Origin: CAYUMU01 sp964445985
Lineage (GTDB): Bacteria; Planctomycetota; Planctomycetia; Pirellulales; S012-138
Direction: 5' to 3'
Length of the DNA stretch: 18,798 nucleotides
NCBI GenBank assembly: GCA_964445985.1
Contig: CAYUMU010000110.1
Span: 1-18,798, forward strand
Part shown: piece by piece, positions 8,535 through 15,508 of the stretch
Layout: the number at the start of each line of letters is the position of its first letter
Position numbering within the stretch: the first letter of the stretch is position 1
Position numbers and translations under genes: made by a program
The notes under the pieces: model-generated
Databases searched by the model: none
What the model saw: the letters and a program-made list of their open reading frames with translations, nothing else
Told to the model about the DNA's origin: nothing

Positions 8535-8616
8535 CGGAGGGCATGGGACTCGAACCCACAACCGGTTTCCCGGCACCACATTTCCAGTGTGGCCGCTAGC
8601 CATTCGCTTACCCTCC
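8535..8616 (-). tRNA. tRNA-Ser (anticodon GGA)
   Basis: The 82-base gene folds with a 7-bp acceptor stem (GGAGGGU with GCCCUCC) and a discriminator G. The anticodon stem is CCACA/UGUGG with loop CUGGAAA, giving anticodon GGA. There is a long variable arm, GCCGG/CCGGU with a GAAA loop, and a 5-bp T stem with a UUCGAGU loop. The long variable arm and discriminator G confirm a serine tRNA reading UCC/UCU. CCA is not encoded. The D arm is short: the loop AAUGGCUA is normal, but only about two D-stem pairs form and position 8 is not the usual U. The gene is therefore a few bases shorter than typical Ser tRNAs. A good terminator follows. Confidence 0.9.
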
Positions 8617-9020
8617 TCGAAGCCGAGTGCGCAGGCTATTCCTCTAGACCGTTCACCTGGGCGAAAAGTTCGAAGAATTGCCGGAATCGCTCGGCCTGGC
8701 TGGGGAAAGTTTATCACACAAACGGGGCCGATTCCATTGGGGTTGAGAATTCGCTGGGGACCCCTGGGGTTGTGGGTGGAAGGTGAATGTTAAAGCATGG
8801 GGTGGTTGTCGTTCCGTGGCCTTGGCCCGGGGCGGGCTTCTTGTTGGAACGCTCCCTGGACAAGTTTTGGGCGGCGGCGTTCAATGGCAGCATGGCCCGG
8901 TTGCCCCTGGTGGGGCGCCTATCCGCTGCCCACTTTTCCGGAGCATTTGCGTTGGCAGATCCGAAACCTTCCACGCCCTCTCTCACCTCGGGTTCGCATC
9001 CACGTTCAGGTTCTCACCGT
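8617..9020. other. Non-coding gap between tRNA-Ser and aguB
   Basis: The aguB frame stays open upstream to 8787, but that stretch reads as unstructured, low-homology sequence, and the protein family starts at 9021. The gap probably holds the divergent promoters of the minus-strand tRNA and plus-strand aguB. I cannot place them confidently. Confidence 0.5.
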
Positions 9021-9875
9021 TTGAAACTTGCCGTGGTGCAAATGAGTTGCAGCGAAGATAAAGAGGCCAACGTGGCCAAAGCCGTGGAGCGGATTGGCGC
9101 GGCGGCCGGCCAAGGCGCGCAAGTCATTTGCTTGCAAGAACTTTTCGCAACCCCCTACCCCTGCCAAACCGAAGACCACGCGCGGTTTGCCTGGGCCGAG
9201 CCGATTCCCGGCCCCAGCAGCGATCGGATTGCAGCCGCCGCCGGCGAGCATGGGGTGGTGGTGGTGGCTTCGCATTTCGAACGCCGCACGGCCGGGCTGT
9301 ACCATAACACGGCGGCCATTTACGAAGCCAACGGGGCCCTGGCCGGCTTGTATCGCAAGATGCACATTCCGGACGACCCCTTGTTCTACGAAAAGTTCTA
9401 CTTCACGCCGGGCGACTTGGGCTTCAAGAGCATCCCCACCAGCCAGGGCGATTTGGGCGCCTGCGTGTGCTGGGATCAATGGTATCCCGAGGCAGCCCGG
9501 CTAACGGCGCTGGCCGGGGCACAAATTCTGTTCTATCCCACGGCCATTGGCTGGCTGCCCGACGAAAAGGCCACCTACGGCCCGAGCCAGCACAACGCTT
9601 GGGAAACCATGATGCGAAGCCACGCCATCGCCAACGGCGTGTTTGTGGCGGCGGCTAACCGGATTGGGAAGGAAGGCGAGATCGAATTCTGGGGAGGATC
9701 GTTCATTGCCGACCCCTACGGCAATTTGCTCGCCAAGGCGTCGCACGATCGGGAAGAAATCCTCATGGCCGAGTGCGACCTGAGCCTGATCGATACGGCC
9801 CGCACGCACTGGCCGTTTTTGCGCGATCGGCGGATTGATGCTTACGGAGACATGACGCGGCGGTATCGCGATTGA
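9021..9875 (+). CDS. aguB: N-carbamoylputrescine amidase (carbon-nitrogen hydrolase)
   Basis: The enzyme hydrolyses N-carbamoylputrescine to putrescine, CO2 and ammonia, the last step of the agmatine route to polyamines, in the cytoplasm. The 284-residue protein shows the nitrilase-superfamily triad: Glu40 (CLQELF), Lys113 (YRKMHIPDDP) and Cys150 (CVCWDQWYPE). It also has AguB-typical segments such as FYFTPGD, GWLP and SQHNAWETMMRSHAIANG. The length matches the family (about 285-300). I chose TTG at 9021 because it yields the classic start KLAVVQMSC. The upstream open frame to 8787 adds 78 residues with no family resemblance. The ribosome binding site (CAGG) is weak. The partner agmatine deiminase is not in the window. 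A small membrane protein follows after 60 bases and may share the transcript. A related carbon-nitrogen hydrolase with another amide substrate is the main alternative. Confidence 0.93.
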   Translation: MKLAVVQMSCSEDKEANVAKAVERIGAAAGQGAQVICLQELFATPYPCQTEDHARFAWAEPIPGPSSDRIAAAAGEHGVVVVASHFERRTAGLYHNTAAIYEANGALAGLYRKMHIPDDPLFYEKFYFTPGDLGFKSIPTSQGDLGACVCWDQWYPEAARLTALAGAQILFYPTAIGWLPDEKATYGPSQHNAWETMMRSHAIANGVFVAAANRIGKEGEIEFWGGSFIADPYGNLLAKASHDREEILMAECDLSLIDTARTHWPFLRDRRIDAYGDMTRRYRD

Positions 9876-9935
9876 TGGCACGGCCTGCGGCAGGCGGCGC
9901 CGGCGCACGAGAACCCCCGTTCCAACGGAGCAACG

Positions 9936-10340
9936 ATGCCGACTGACTTGCCGGACAATCCGTATGGCTCGCCTCAAACCGATTCGGAGTTGCGCGCCCA
10001 GCCAATAGCCTGGCGGCTAACGGCTGGCCATGTGGCGTGGTGCATCGCGGTTATTAATCTGGTCGCGATCCTGGTGCTGGGCATCCTCACCATCCTAAAT
10101 CACTTTATGCCGCTGAATCTCAGGCCAATCCCCCAGGCAATTCTCCAGATCAACGCGCTCTGGTGTATCTTCGGTGTCCCGAGTACGAGTGTTGGAATGG
10201 TGACGCAATATTCACGCCTCAAGGCGAGGGTAAGCTGGGGCTTTTGGTGCGTGGTGCTGTTCACCGCTTTTGTCTGGCTGGCGATGCTTTACTACTACAT
10301 GTTCCTGTGGAACCCATATCGTTGGGAGAACCATGGGTAA
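9936..10340 (+). CDS. Small NPYGSP-type three-helix membrane protein
   Basis: This is a 134-residue hypothetical membrane protein. It starts with MPTDLPDNPYGSP; the NPYxSP tag near the N-terminus is, in my recall, a frequent opening of small planctomycete membrane proteins. Three hydrophobic helices are predicted at about 32-54, 66-88 and 100-123, and the C-terminus is short and polar. The start is ATG with GGAG five bases upstream. It sits 60 bases after aguB in the same direction, so it may be co-transcribed, but I see no functional link to polyamines. Confidence 0.8.
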   Translation: MPTDLPDNPYGSPQTDSELRAQPIAWRLTAGHVAWCIAVINLVAILVLGILTILNHFMPLNLRPIPQAILQINALWCIFGVPSTSVGMVTQYSRLKARVSWGFWCVVLFTAFVWLAMLYYYMFLWNPYRWENHG

Positions 10341-10434
10341 CGTGATGGCCTGGCCCTGGACCGCATGGCGGCGGCCCGGGCGCGGCGGCCGAGCCTTAAC
10401 CAACTCTTTGGGCAATCTTCTCCAACATTGCGAC

Positions 10435-10463
10435 TTGCAACGCCATCGCAAAGTATCTACACT
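10435..10463 (+). promoter_or_regulatory. Sigma-70-like promoter of the Cys/His-rich gene
   Basis: TTGCAA at 10435-10440 and TACACT at 10458-10463 are separated by exactly 17 bases. Each matches the -35 or -10 consensus at four of six positions. The predicted transcription start is near 10470, directly before the palindrome at 10475-10487. The upstream arm also contains TTGCGA (10428-10433) facing TCGCAA (10446-10451), a second inverted repeat over the promoter. Confidence 0.45.
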
Positions 10464-10474
10464 CGTAGGCATTC

Positions 10475-10487
10475 GCAACTGAGTTGC
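10475..10487. promoter_or_regulatory. 13-bp palindromic operator (Fur-family-like)
   Basis: GCAACT and AGTTGC are perfect inverted arms around a single G. The flanking bases extend this to an imperfect 7-1-7 pattern (CGCAACT-G-AGTTGCA), the architecture of Fur/Zur-family boxes. It lies at or just after the predicted transcription start, where a bound repressor would block transcription. A similar half-site, GCGACT, occurs at 10430-10435. The palindrome is seen directly; the regulator identity is inferred. Confidence 0.5.
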
Positions 10488-10521
10488 ATGTAGCGTGAAG
10501 TTCGCAGGAGGATCTGAAGCC

Positions 10522-10956
10522 GTGCTTGGGCGTCGTCGCATTGTCTGGTTCGCGCTGTGCTTGCAACTTTCGGCGGTCTTTATCGCCGGTGGGTTGCACG
10601 ATCACGGAGCGGGCGATTGCTGCCACGATGCTGCCACGGCCGACGCGTCTTCCTGTCAGGCGTTGCACGCCCACGCGGGTTGCAACCACGCGGTCGAGGC
10701 TGCCGAAGCCGGTTCTCCGCTGGCAAAGCACTCGCGGGCTGACGGCTTTCAACGTCCTAGCGCGCAGGGCTGCGGCACCGAGGGCTGCCTGGCTTGCCAA
10801 TTCCTTTCGCTATCGAGCATCACGCTTCCCGCGTGCCAGCTCACTCTTGAGCAACCCCTCAATTTAGACTTCGCGATTGCGGAGTTTGAGGTGGTATTGC
10901 TCGCGCAACACGGCGCGTTTTCTTCCCGCGCGCCGCCCCAGGGCGAGCTTCTGTAG
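10522..10956 (+). CDS. Secreted or membrane-anchored Cys/His-rich small protein
   Basis: This 144-residue protein has an N-terminal signal or anchor (RRRIVWFALCLQLSAVFIAG). It then has HDHGAGDCCHD (about 26-36), HAHAGCNH (about 49-56) and CGTEGCLACQFLS (about 84-96). With about nine Cys and eight His it looks suited to binding a metal ion outside the cytoplasm. The C-terminal SSRAPP stretch recalls small metal-locus proteins ending in RAPP or RGPP, but this is recall only. I chose GTG at 10522 because AGGAGG lies about 10 bases upstream; the frame is open from 10495. A promoter and palindrome precede it, and a DUF1559 gene follows 325 bases later on the same strand. No named family is certain. 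Confidence 0.75.
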   Translation: MLGRRRIVWFALCLQLSAVFIAGGLHDHGAGDCCHDAATADASSCQALHAHAGCNHAVEAAEAGSPLAKHSRADGFQRPSAQGCGTEGCLACQFLSLSSITLPACQLTLEQPLNLDFAIAEFEVVLLAQHGAFSSRAPPQGELL

Positions 10957-11281
10957 TCGGTTGCCTGCTTTTCGCGGCGTTCGTTCGAATCGATTTCTGG
11001 GCCACTTCTGCCTGCCCTGCCCCTGGGGGTCAACAGGCTGAGCGGTTCCCAGCGGTTGGAATAAACGGCTGCGAAAGAACGCGGGCTTTCCTCCCCCTGG
11101 CTATTGGGGGCGAGGCTTATCTTGCCGCCTGTTGAACAAAGCTCGTGGGTCGTGTCGTAGCGCCGATCATTGTCGGCCCTCGCGACAAGACCTGTCTCCC
11201 CCACATTCAAACCGCCTAGATCGGAAACTTTGCGCCGGCATGGGCAACATGCAGCGCGGGGAATCCAGGGAAATAAACGCT
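10957..11281 (+). other. Structured spacer between Cys/His-rich gene and DUF1559 gene
   Basis: No gene is seen. TCAACAGGC at 11031-11039 is perfectly complementary to GCCTGTTGA at 11127-11135, enclosing 87 bases. Inside, around 11090-11115, CCTCCCCC faces GGGGGCGAGG with one bulge, a strong hairpin. The second DUF1559 gene follows about 150 bases later. It could be a leader RNA, an attenuator or a terminator without a U-tract. Confidence 0.4.
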
Positions 11282-12196
11282 ATGAAATCCATTCCTTTCC
11301 GCCGGTTGCGCCCAACGTTCCGGCCCCTTCGCTTTGCTTTTACGTTGGTAGAATTACTGGTGGTCATTGCGATCATTGGCATTTTGATCGCGCTGCTGCT
11401 GCCTGCCATTCAAGCGGCTCGGGAGTCTGCCCGCCGCACCAGTTGCCAAAGCAATTTGCGGCAGCTGGGGCTGGCGGTGCATATGTATAACGATCGTGAG
11501 AATCGCCTGCCGTCGGGCTGGTTGGGCCGCAGTTCGAGTGGTCAGCCCGACCCGGAAGGAGCGCCCGGCTGGGGTTGGGCTTCGCAGTTGCTCCCGCTCA
11601 TGGATCAACAACCGCTGGCCGACGGCATCAACTTCAACCTGGCCATCACGCACGCTCAACACGCCACGGTTCGCACGGCCAATCTGGAAATCTTCTACTG
11701 CCCTTCCGATGTCAGCGCCGAGCGCACGTTCATGCTGGATAAAGAAACCGGCGGCGCGCTCGTGCAACTTTCCAAGAGCAACTATGTAGGCATGTTTGGC
11801 ACCGAAGAGGTGGAAGACTGTGAAGGGCTGGGGCCAGGGCATCAATGCACCGGCGACGGCGTGTTCTTTCACAACAGCCAGCTCACCTTTGGCGCCGTGA
11901 CCGACGGCCTGAGCAACACCATTTTGATTGGCGAGCGGAGCAGCAAGTTGGGCTTTTCCACCTGGGTGGGGTCGGTCTCCGGGGGCGAAGAGGCGATGGT
12001 CCGCGTGGTGGGCATTACCGACCATCCGCCCAACGACGACCACGCGCACTTCGACGACTTCAGCAGCAACCACGCGGCCGGCGCCAATTTCTTGATGGGC
12101 GACGACTCGGTGCACCTGTTCAACAACAGCATCGATATCGACGTATATCGGGCACTCTCCACGCGCGCCGGCGGCGAACCGGCCAGCTTGGAATAG
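11282..12196 (+). CDS. DUF1559 prepilin-like protein with His/Asp-rich tail
   Basis: This is a 304-residue DUF1559 protein. It has a basic N-terminus, then AFTLVE with Glu24 and a hydrophobic pilin helix ending in PAIQAARESARR. The residue before the predicted cleavage is Ala19 where Gly is usual, so processing may be less efficient. The conserved C-terminal region reads DHPPNDDHAHFDDFSSNH, then GANFLMGDDS. The H-X9-DG motif is altered to H-X9-DD (His264, Asp274, Asp275). The final RALSTRAGGE is typical of this family. I chose ATG 11282 with AGGGA upstream, because the extra 50 residues of the open frame do not resemble a leader. It probably belongs to the same unit as the Cys/His-rich gene upstream. 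Confidence 0.9.
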   Translation: MKSIPFRRLRPTFRPLRFAFTLVELLVVIAIIGILIALLLPAIQAARESARRTSCQSNLRQLGLAVHMYNDRENRLPSGWLGRSSSGQPDPEGAPGWGWASQLLPLMDQQPLADGINFNLAITHAQHATVRTANLEIFYCPSDVSAERTFMLDKETGGALVQLSKSNYVGMFGTEEVEDCEGLGPGHQCTGDGVFFHNSQLTFGAVTDGLSNTILIGERSSKLGFSTWVGSVSGGEEAMVRVVGITDHPPNDDHAHFDDFSSNHAAGANFLMGDDSVHLFNNSIDIDVYRALSTRAGGEPASLE

Positions 12197-12646
12197 TTGC
12201 CTGGCGATCCATGGCCTGGCAGACCGGGGGATATCTGGACGTTCCAGCCCCCCGCTGCCCTGGCGCGCTCCTTTCACGGCAGCATCGCTGGCAGCAGCTT
12301 GACTGCGCCAGCGGCGGAATTTTCGCAACAATCGCTCCAAAGGATCCATTCGGACCCAAGTTGCCGATTCTGGGCAGACGATTTAGGATGAGTCTGCACT
12401 CAGCGCAGGGCGATCACGCCAAGACGACCACGCGATCCGCAATGGGCGCCGGCTGCTGGCAACTGCCTGCCAGGGCACGGAGCCGGGCGGGTGGTGACAG
12501 CAATGGCAGCACTTGCCCGCCGCGGCCGCATTAAGTCTTGACGTTTTCTTGCATTTCGAGTGCAATCCCGCGGCCCCTCCCCAGGGGTTTGGCCGGCACA
12601 CAGCTTTCGCCATCCAGACGGTTTCCGAATCGAGAGTTTCCCAGAC
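12197..12646 (+). other. Non-coding leader upstream of GT2-methyltransferase gene
   Basis: No convincing ORF is seen. The open frames here lack family resemblance and are probably chance. The only signal is the promoter-like pair near 12538-12566, listed separately. Confidence 0.5.
12538..12566 (+). promoter_or_regulatory. Possible promoter with overlapping inverted repeat
   Basis: TTGACG at 12538-12543 and TGCAAT at 12561-12566 are 17 bases apart. The -35 matches five of six consensus bases and the -10 four of six. TTGCA at 12549-12553 is inverted as TGCAA at 12561-12565, overlapping the -10, as an operator might. It lies about 80 bases before the ATG at 12647. Confidence 0.35.
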
Positions 12647-14152
12647 ATGAGTGACCTTTCCCCGTTGACCGGCTTACCGCCTTCTGCATGGCGCACGGAG
12701 AGTGCTGCGCCAAATCCGGCCGGCTTGCGCAAGCTCTCGGTCCTCATGCCCATCTACAACGAACGCTGGACGCTCGAACAGATCGTGGGGCAGGTGCTGT
12801 CGGTGCGGTTGCCGGTGGAGGTTGAATTGGTGGCGGTCGACGACCGCTCTCGCGATGGCTCGTGGGATTTGCTGCTGTCGCTCGCCCAGGCCGACTCGCG
12901 GATTAAACCTGTTCGGCACGAAAAGAACCAAGGCAAGGGGGCCGCCATCCGCACGGCGATCGCGCACATGACCGGCGACGTGGCCGTGTTTCAAGACGCC
13001 GACCTGGAATACAGCCCCACCGATTATCCCAAGCTGTTGGAACCGCTGCTTTCCGGCCAGGCCGACGCGGTGTTTGGTTCGCGCTATGCCGGCAGCACCC
13101 GCAAGGTGCAATCTTACTGGCATACCATGGTCAATCGCCTGTTGACGCTGTTCTCGAACATGGTCAACGATCTGAATCTCACCGACATGGAAACCTGCTA
13201 CAAAATGATTCGGGCCGACGTGCTCAAGCATCTCTGCCTGAGCAGCCACAGCTTTACGCTCGAGCCGGAAATCACTTGCCGCCTCAGCCAATGGGGAGCA
13301 AGGATCTACGAAGTGCCCGTCGGCTACACGGGCCGCAGCTTTTTGGAAGGCAAGAAAATTCGCCCCATCGACGGCGTCAAAGCCCTGTGGGCAATGATCA
13401 ACTATCGCTACTTCAATAACCGCTTTACCGCCGATACCCGCTTGCAAGCGCTCAAGGCCCAAGAGCAAGCGCCGGCCCGGCGAAAGTGGATCTTGCAACA
13501 AATCCAGCCGTTCGTCGGGGCGCGCGTGGCCGAAGTGGGCGCCGGCCTGGGAACCTATAGCTTGGGGCTACTCAACCGAGAACGCCTGGTGCTCTGCGAA
13601 GATCAAGCCCTGCCGCGGCAACTGCTAAAGCAGCGGTTTGGCGAGCGATCTCAGGTTGAGATCTTGCCGCTGGATTGCGCGCGCCGAAATTGGACCGACG
13701 CGTTGAAACAGGAAAAGTTCGATACGGTCTTTTCCACGGGCTTGCTGGAACGGGAGCAGCACGATGAGGCCCTGCTGGCCGGCTTTCAACAAATTTTGGC
13801 CCCCGGCGGACACTGCGTTTTGATCGTGCCGGCCCAGCGGTGGTTGCACTCGCCCATCGACGATGCCTGGCAACGCGTCCGGCGCTATCAGCCGCAAGAC
13901 CTCCGGCAAAAGCTGGCCGCGGCCGGGTTCGAGATCGTACACGAACAGGGCTTTGCGAAAGCCGGCAGCTTGGGTTCCGCAATTCGAGGGCGCCTGCTGC
14001 GGCGAACTGCTCCCAGCGGCCGTTGGATGCGCTGGAGCGATCGCTGTTTACCGCTCGCGAAAATCTGTGATCGCGTGCTGCCGATTCCCGCCTCGTGGCA
14101 TTTGGTGGTGGCCCGCAAGCCCGAAGCGCAGGCACTCTCCAAAGCGGCCTAA
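12647..14152 (+). CDS. Glycosyltransferase family 2 fused to SAM-dependent methyltransferase
   Basis: The protein has 501 residues. Residues about 29-250 are a GT-A glycosyltransferase of the dolichol-phosphate-mannose-synthase-like group: SVLMPIYNER (31-40), VDDRSRDGS (64-72) and QDADLEY at 116-122, whose DAD would bind the nucleotide-sugar metal, then FGSRY. Such enzymes move a sugar from NDP-sugar to a lipid carrier. No clear transmembrane helices follow. A linker leads to a class I methyltransferase domain, VAEVGAGLG at about 294-302 and APGGHCVLIVP near 385-395, with a typical C-terminal FEIV strand. I chose ATG 12647; the frame is open from 12560 but the added residues look non-coding. 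The two activities probably act in series on an envelope glycan or lipid-linked sugar, which is an inference. It is convergent with the QW-repeat gene. Confidence 0.88.
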   Translation: MSDLSPLTGLPPSAWRTESAAPNPAGLRKLSVLMPIYNERWTLEQIVGQVLSVRLPVEVELVAVDDRSRDGSWDLLLSLAQADSRIKPVRHEKNQGKGAAIRTAIAHMTGDVAVFQDADLEYSPTDYPKLLEPLLSGQADAVFGSRYAGSTRKVQSYWHTMVNRLLTLFSNMVNDLNLTDMETCYKMIRADVLKHLCLSSHSFTLEPEITCRLSQWGARIYEVPVGYTGRSFLEGKKIRPIDGVKALWAMINYRYFNNRFTADTRLQALKAQEQAPARRKWILQQIQPFVGARVAEVGAGLGTYSLGLLNRERLVLCEDQALPRQLLKQRFGERSQVEILPLDCARRNWTDALKQEKFDTVFSTGLLEREQHDEALLAGFQQILAPGGHCVLIVPAQRWLHSPIDDAWQRVRRYQPQDLRQKLAAAGFEIVHEQGFAKAGSLGSAIRGRLLRRTAPSGRWMRWSDRCLPLAKICDRVLPIPASWHLVVARKPEAQALSKAA

Positions 14153-14205
14153 GGCGGGCCGCCCAAGGAAGGTAGGCAACCTGGCGGCCGATGGCCACGC
14201 GAACC

Positions 14206-14221
14206 CCGCACGGGAGTGCGG
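14206..14221. terminator. Small hairpin in the convergent gap
   Basis: CCGCAC and GTGCGG form a perfect 6-bp stem around GGGA, between the convergent GT2-methyltransferase and QW-repeat genes. A CTTTT run follows about 11 bases later on the plus strand, so it is a weak or bidirectional terminator at best. Confidence 0.35.
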
Positions 14222-14234
14222 TAGGAACGCGCTT

Positions 14235-15224
14235 TTATGGCAGCGTTTGCAGCAGCCCCAGGGCTGCCCAGGCCGTTCCCCAGTAGGTAGCCGTTTCTTC
14301 GATGCGGTCTTTCTTGGCGGCCTTGGTGCCTCGCACGGCCCAGGAGCCATCGGGTTGCTGGGTGCTGACCAGGAACTGTTGGGCTCGGCGAACCGCGGCG
14401 TCATCGGCCGGTGTGCCCGCCAGCGCGAGCGCGTAGAGGGCCATGCCCGTGCCGAGGGCGTCGCTGGTGTCGCCCACGAGCCAACCCCAACCGCCGTCGG
14501 CATTTTGCTGGGCTTTGAGGCTGGCAGTCCGCTCTTCCACTTCGGTTGCCGACCGATCGCGCACGCTCAAGAGGAGCCGAGCGACATACCACTCCGTGCT
14601 CTTGGGCTCGATGGCGGTTTCCAAACGCTGCGCGGCTCGCTGTCGGGCGGCGGTGACCTCGGGAAGATCGTCCACCGCGCCCAGGGCCAGCGAAAGCCAC
14701 ATGGTGGAAACCTGCGTTGTTTCTTCCGCCGGCCGCTTTTGCCTGGGAAGTTGCCCGGCCGGTTTCCACGAGCCATCGGGCTGCTGTCCCGCGAGGATCA
14801 ATTTGACGAATGTCGCTCTGGTTTCGGCCGAGAGCGCCGCGGGGGCGCTGGCGGGATGCCCCAGCACCATTTGCGCCACGCCATCCAGATTGGTGGCAGC
14901 GTCGAGGGGCTTGCCCTCGGCGGGGCTTTTCAACGAGCTTTCGACCGATCGCTCCAGCCAGGATTGCAGCTTGGAGTTGTCGACGGGGATGCCTTTGCGG
15001 CGGGCTTCGTTAAATGTCCAACTGAGAAACGCCACGCGATGGCACGAAATGCACTTTCGCTCATCCATCCAACCAACGCCGGCTCGCTCTAAATAGGGCA
15101 GGCTTTGTTCCACCGCATGCTTGAGGGAAGCTTGCCCTAGAGGAAGTTGGGGTTCGTCGGCAAACAGCGACCCAGGCCCGAAGCCGACCAGCCAAATCAC
15201 GGCAACCATTCGTGCGCACCGCAT
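14235..15224 (-). CDS. Squalene-cyclase-repeat (QW) protein with CXXCH heme motif
   Basis: The protein has 329 residues with an N-terminal signal-like stretch (about 1-22, ending FADE), so it is probably exported. CISCH at 58-62 is a c-type heme attachment motif, in a conserved-looking context (ERKCISCHRVAFLSW). Three QW-type repeats of the prenyltransferase/squalene-oxidase fold follow: QQPDGSW at about 147-153, QQNADGGW at about 239-246 and QQPDGSW at about 289-295. It is far shorter than squalene-hopene cyclases (about 630 residues or more) and shows no DXDD acid motif, so true cyclisation is unlikely. This CXXCH plus QW-repeat combination is, in my recall, a planctomycete type of unknown role, perhaps a periplasmic heme protein using the alpha-alpha toroid as scaffold. 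The start is ATG at 15224, followed directly by the signal-like region. Confidence 0.87.
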   Translation of the reverse strand: MRCARMVAVIWLVGFGPGSLFADEPQLPLGQASLKHAVEQSLPYLERAGVGWMDERKCISCHRVAFLSWTFNEARRKGIPVDNSKLQSWLERSVESSLKSPAEGKPLDAATNLDGVAQMVLGHPASAPAALSAETRATFVKLILAGQQPDGSWKPAGQLPRQKRPAEETTQVSTMWLSLALGAVDDLPEVTAARQRAAQRLETAIEPKSTEWYVARLLLSVRDRSATEVEERTASLKAQQNADGGWGWLVGDTSDALGTGMALYALALAGTPADDAAVRRAQQFLVSTQQPDGSWAVRGTKAAKKDRIEETATYWGTAWAALGLLQTLP

Positions 15225-15508
15225 GGCATGTTCTCGCAGTAGGGAACAATACGCCCCGTGGATTGGGCGAGGCCGACGCGTAAGAAGTGCTTGCCAGTCG
15301 TACGGCCACGCCTCCCGGCATTATCTGCTAGTTGTGCGGACTTTGCCAGCAAACTGCCTGCGGATTCGAGGGGATCCGCGCGGGACAGTCTTGCTGCTTT
15401 ACTTGGGCTGCCGCCGCTGCGCGAACAGCCACTCCCAGGTTTCTGGCGAGGCGTGGGTCTTGGGCCAGCTATCGTGCCCCACCTGGGGGGTTTGCGCCTG
15501 TGCGAATT

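Noticed and set aside
8498..8616. tRNA-Ser as an integration site for a mobile element
   Set aside because: No integrase and no direct repeat of the tRNA 3' end is visible; an intact terminator follows the tRNA.
8787..9020. 78-residue N-terminal extension of aguB
   Set aside because: The nitrilase fold starts with KLAVVQMSC at 9021; the upstream residues have no resemblance to the family.
11190..11215. AGACCTGTC resembling the 3' end of a cobalamin riboswitch
   Set aside because: The other required conserved blocks (GCCACTG in order, the GGGAA and CCCGCAAC boxes) are missing upstream.
13863..15092. 409-residue plus-strand frame across the convergent gap
   Set aside because: It overlaps two well-supported genes on both sides and translates to low-information sequence.
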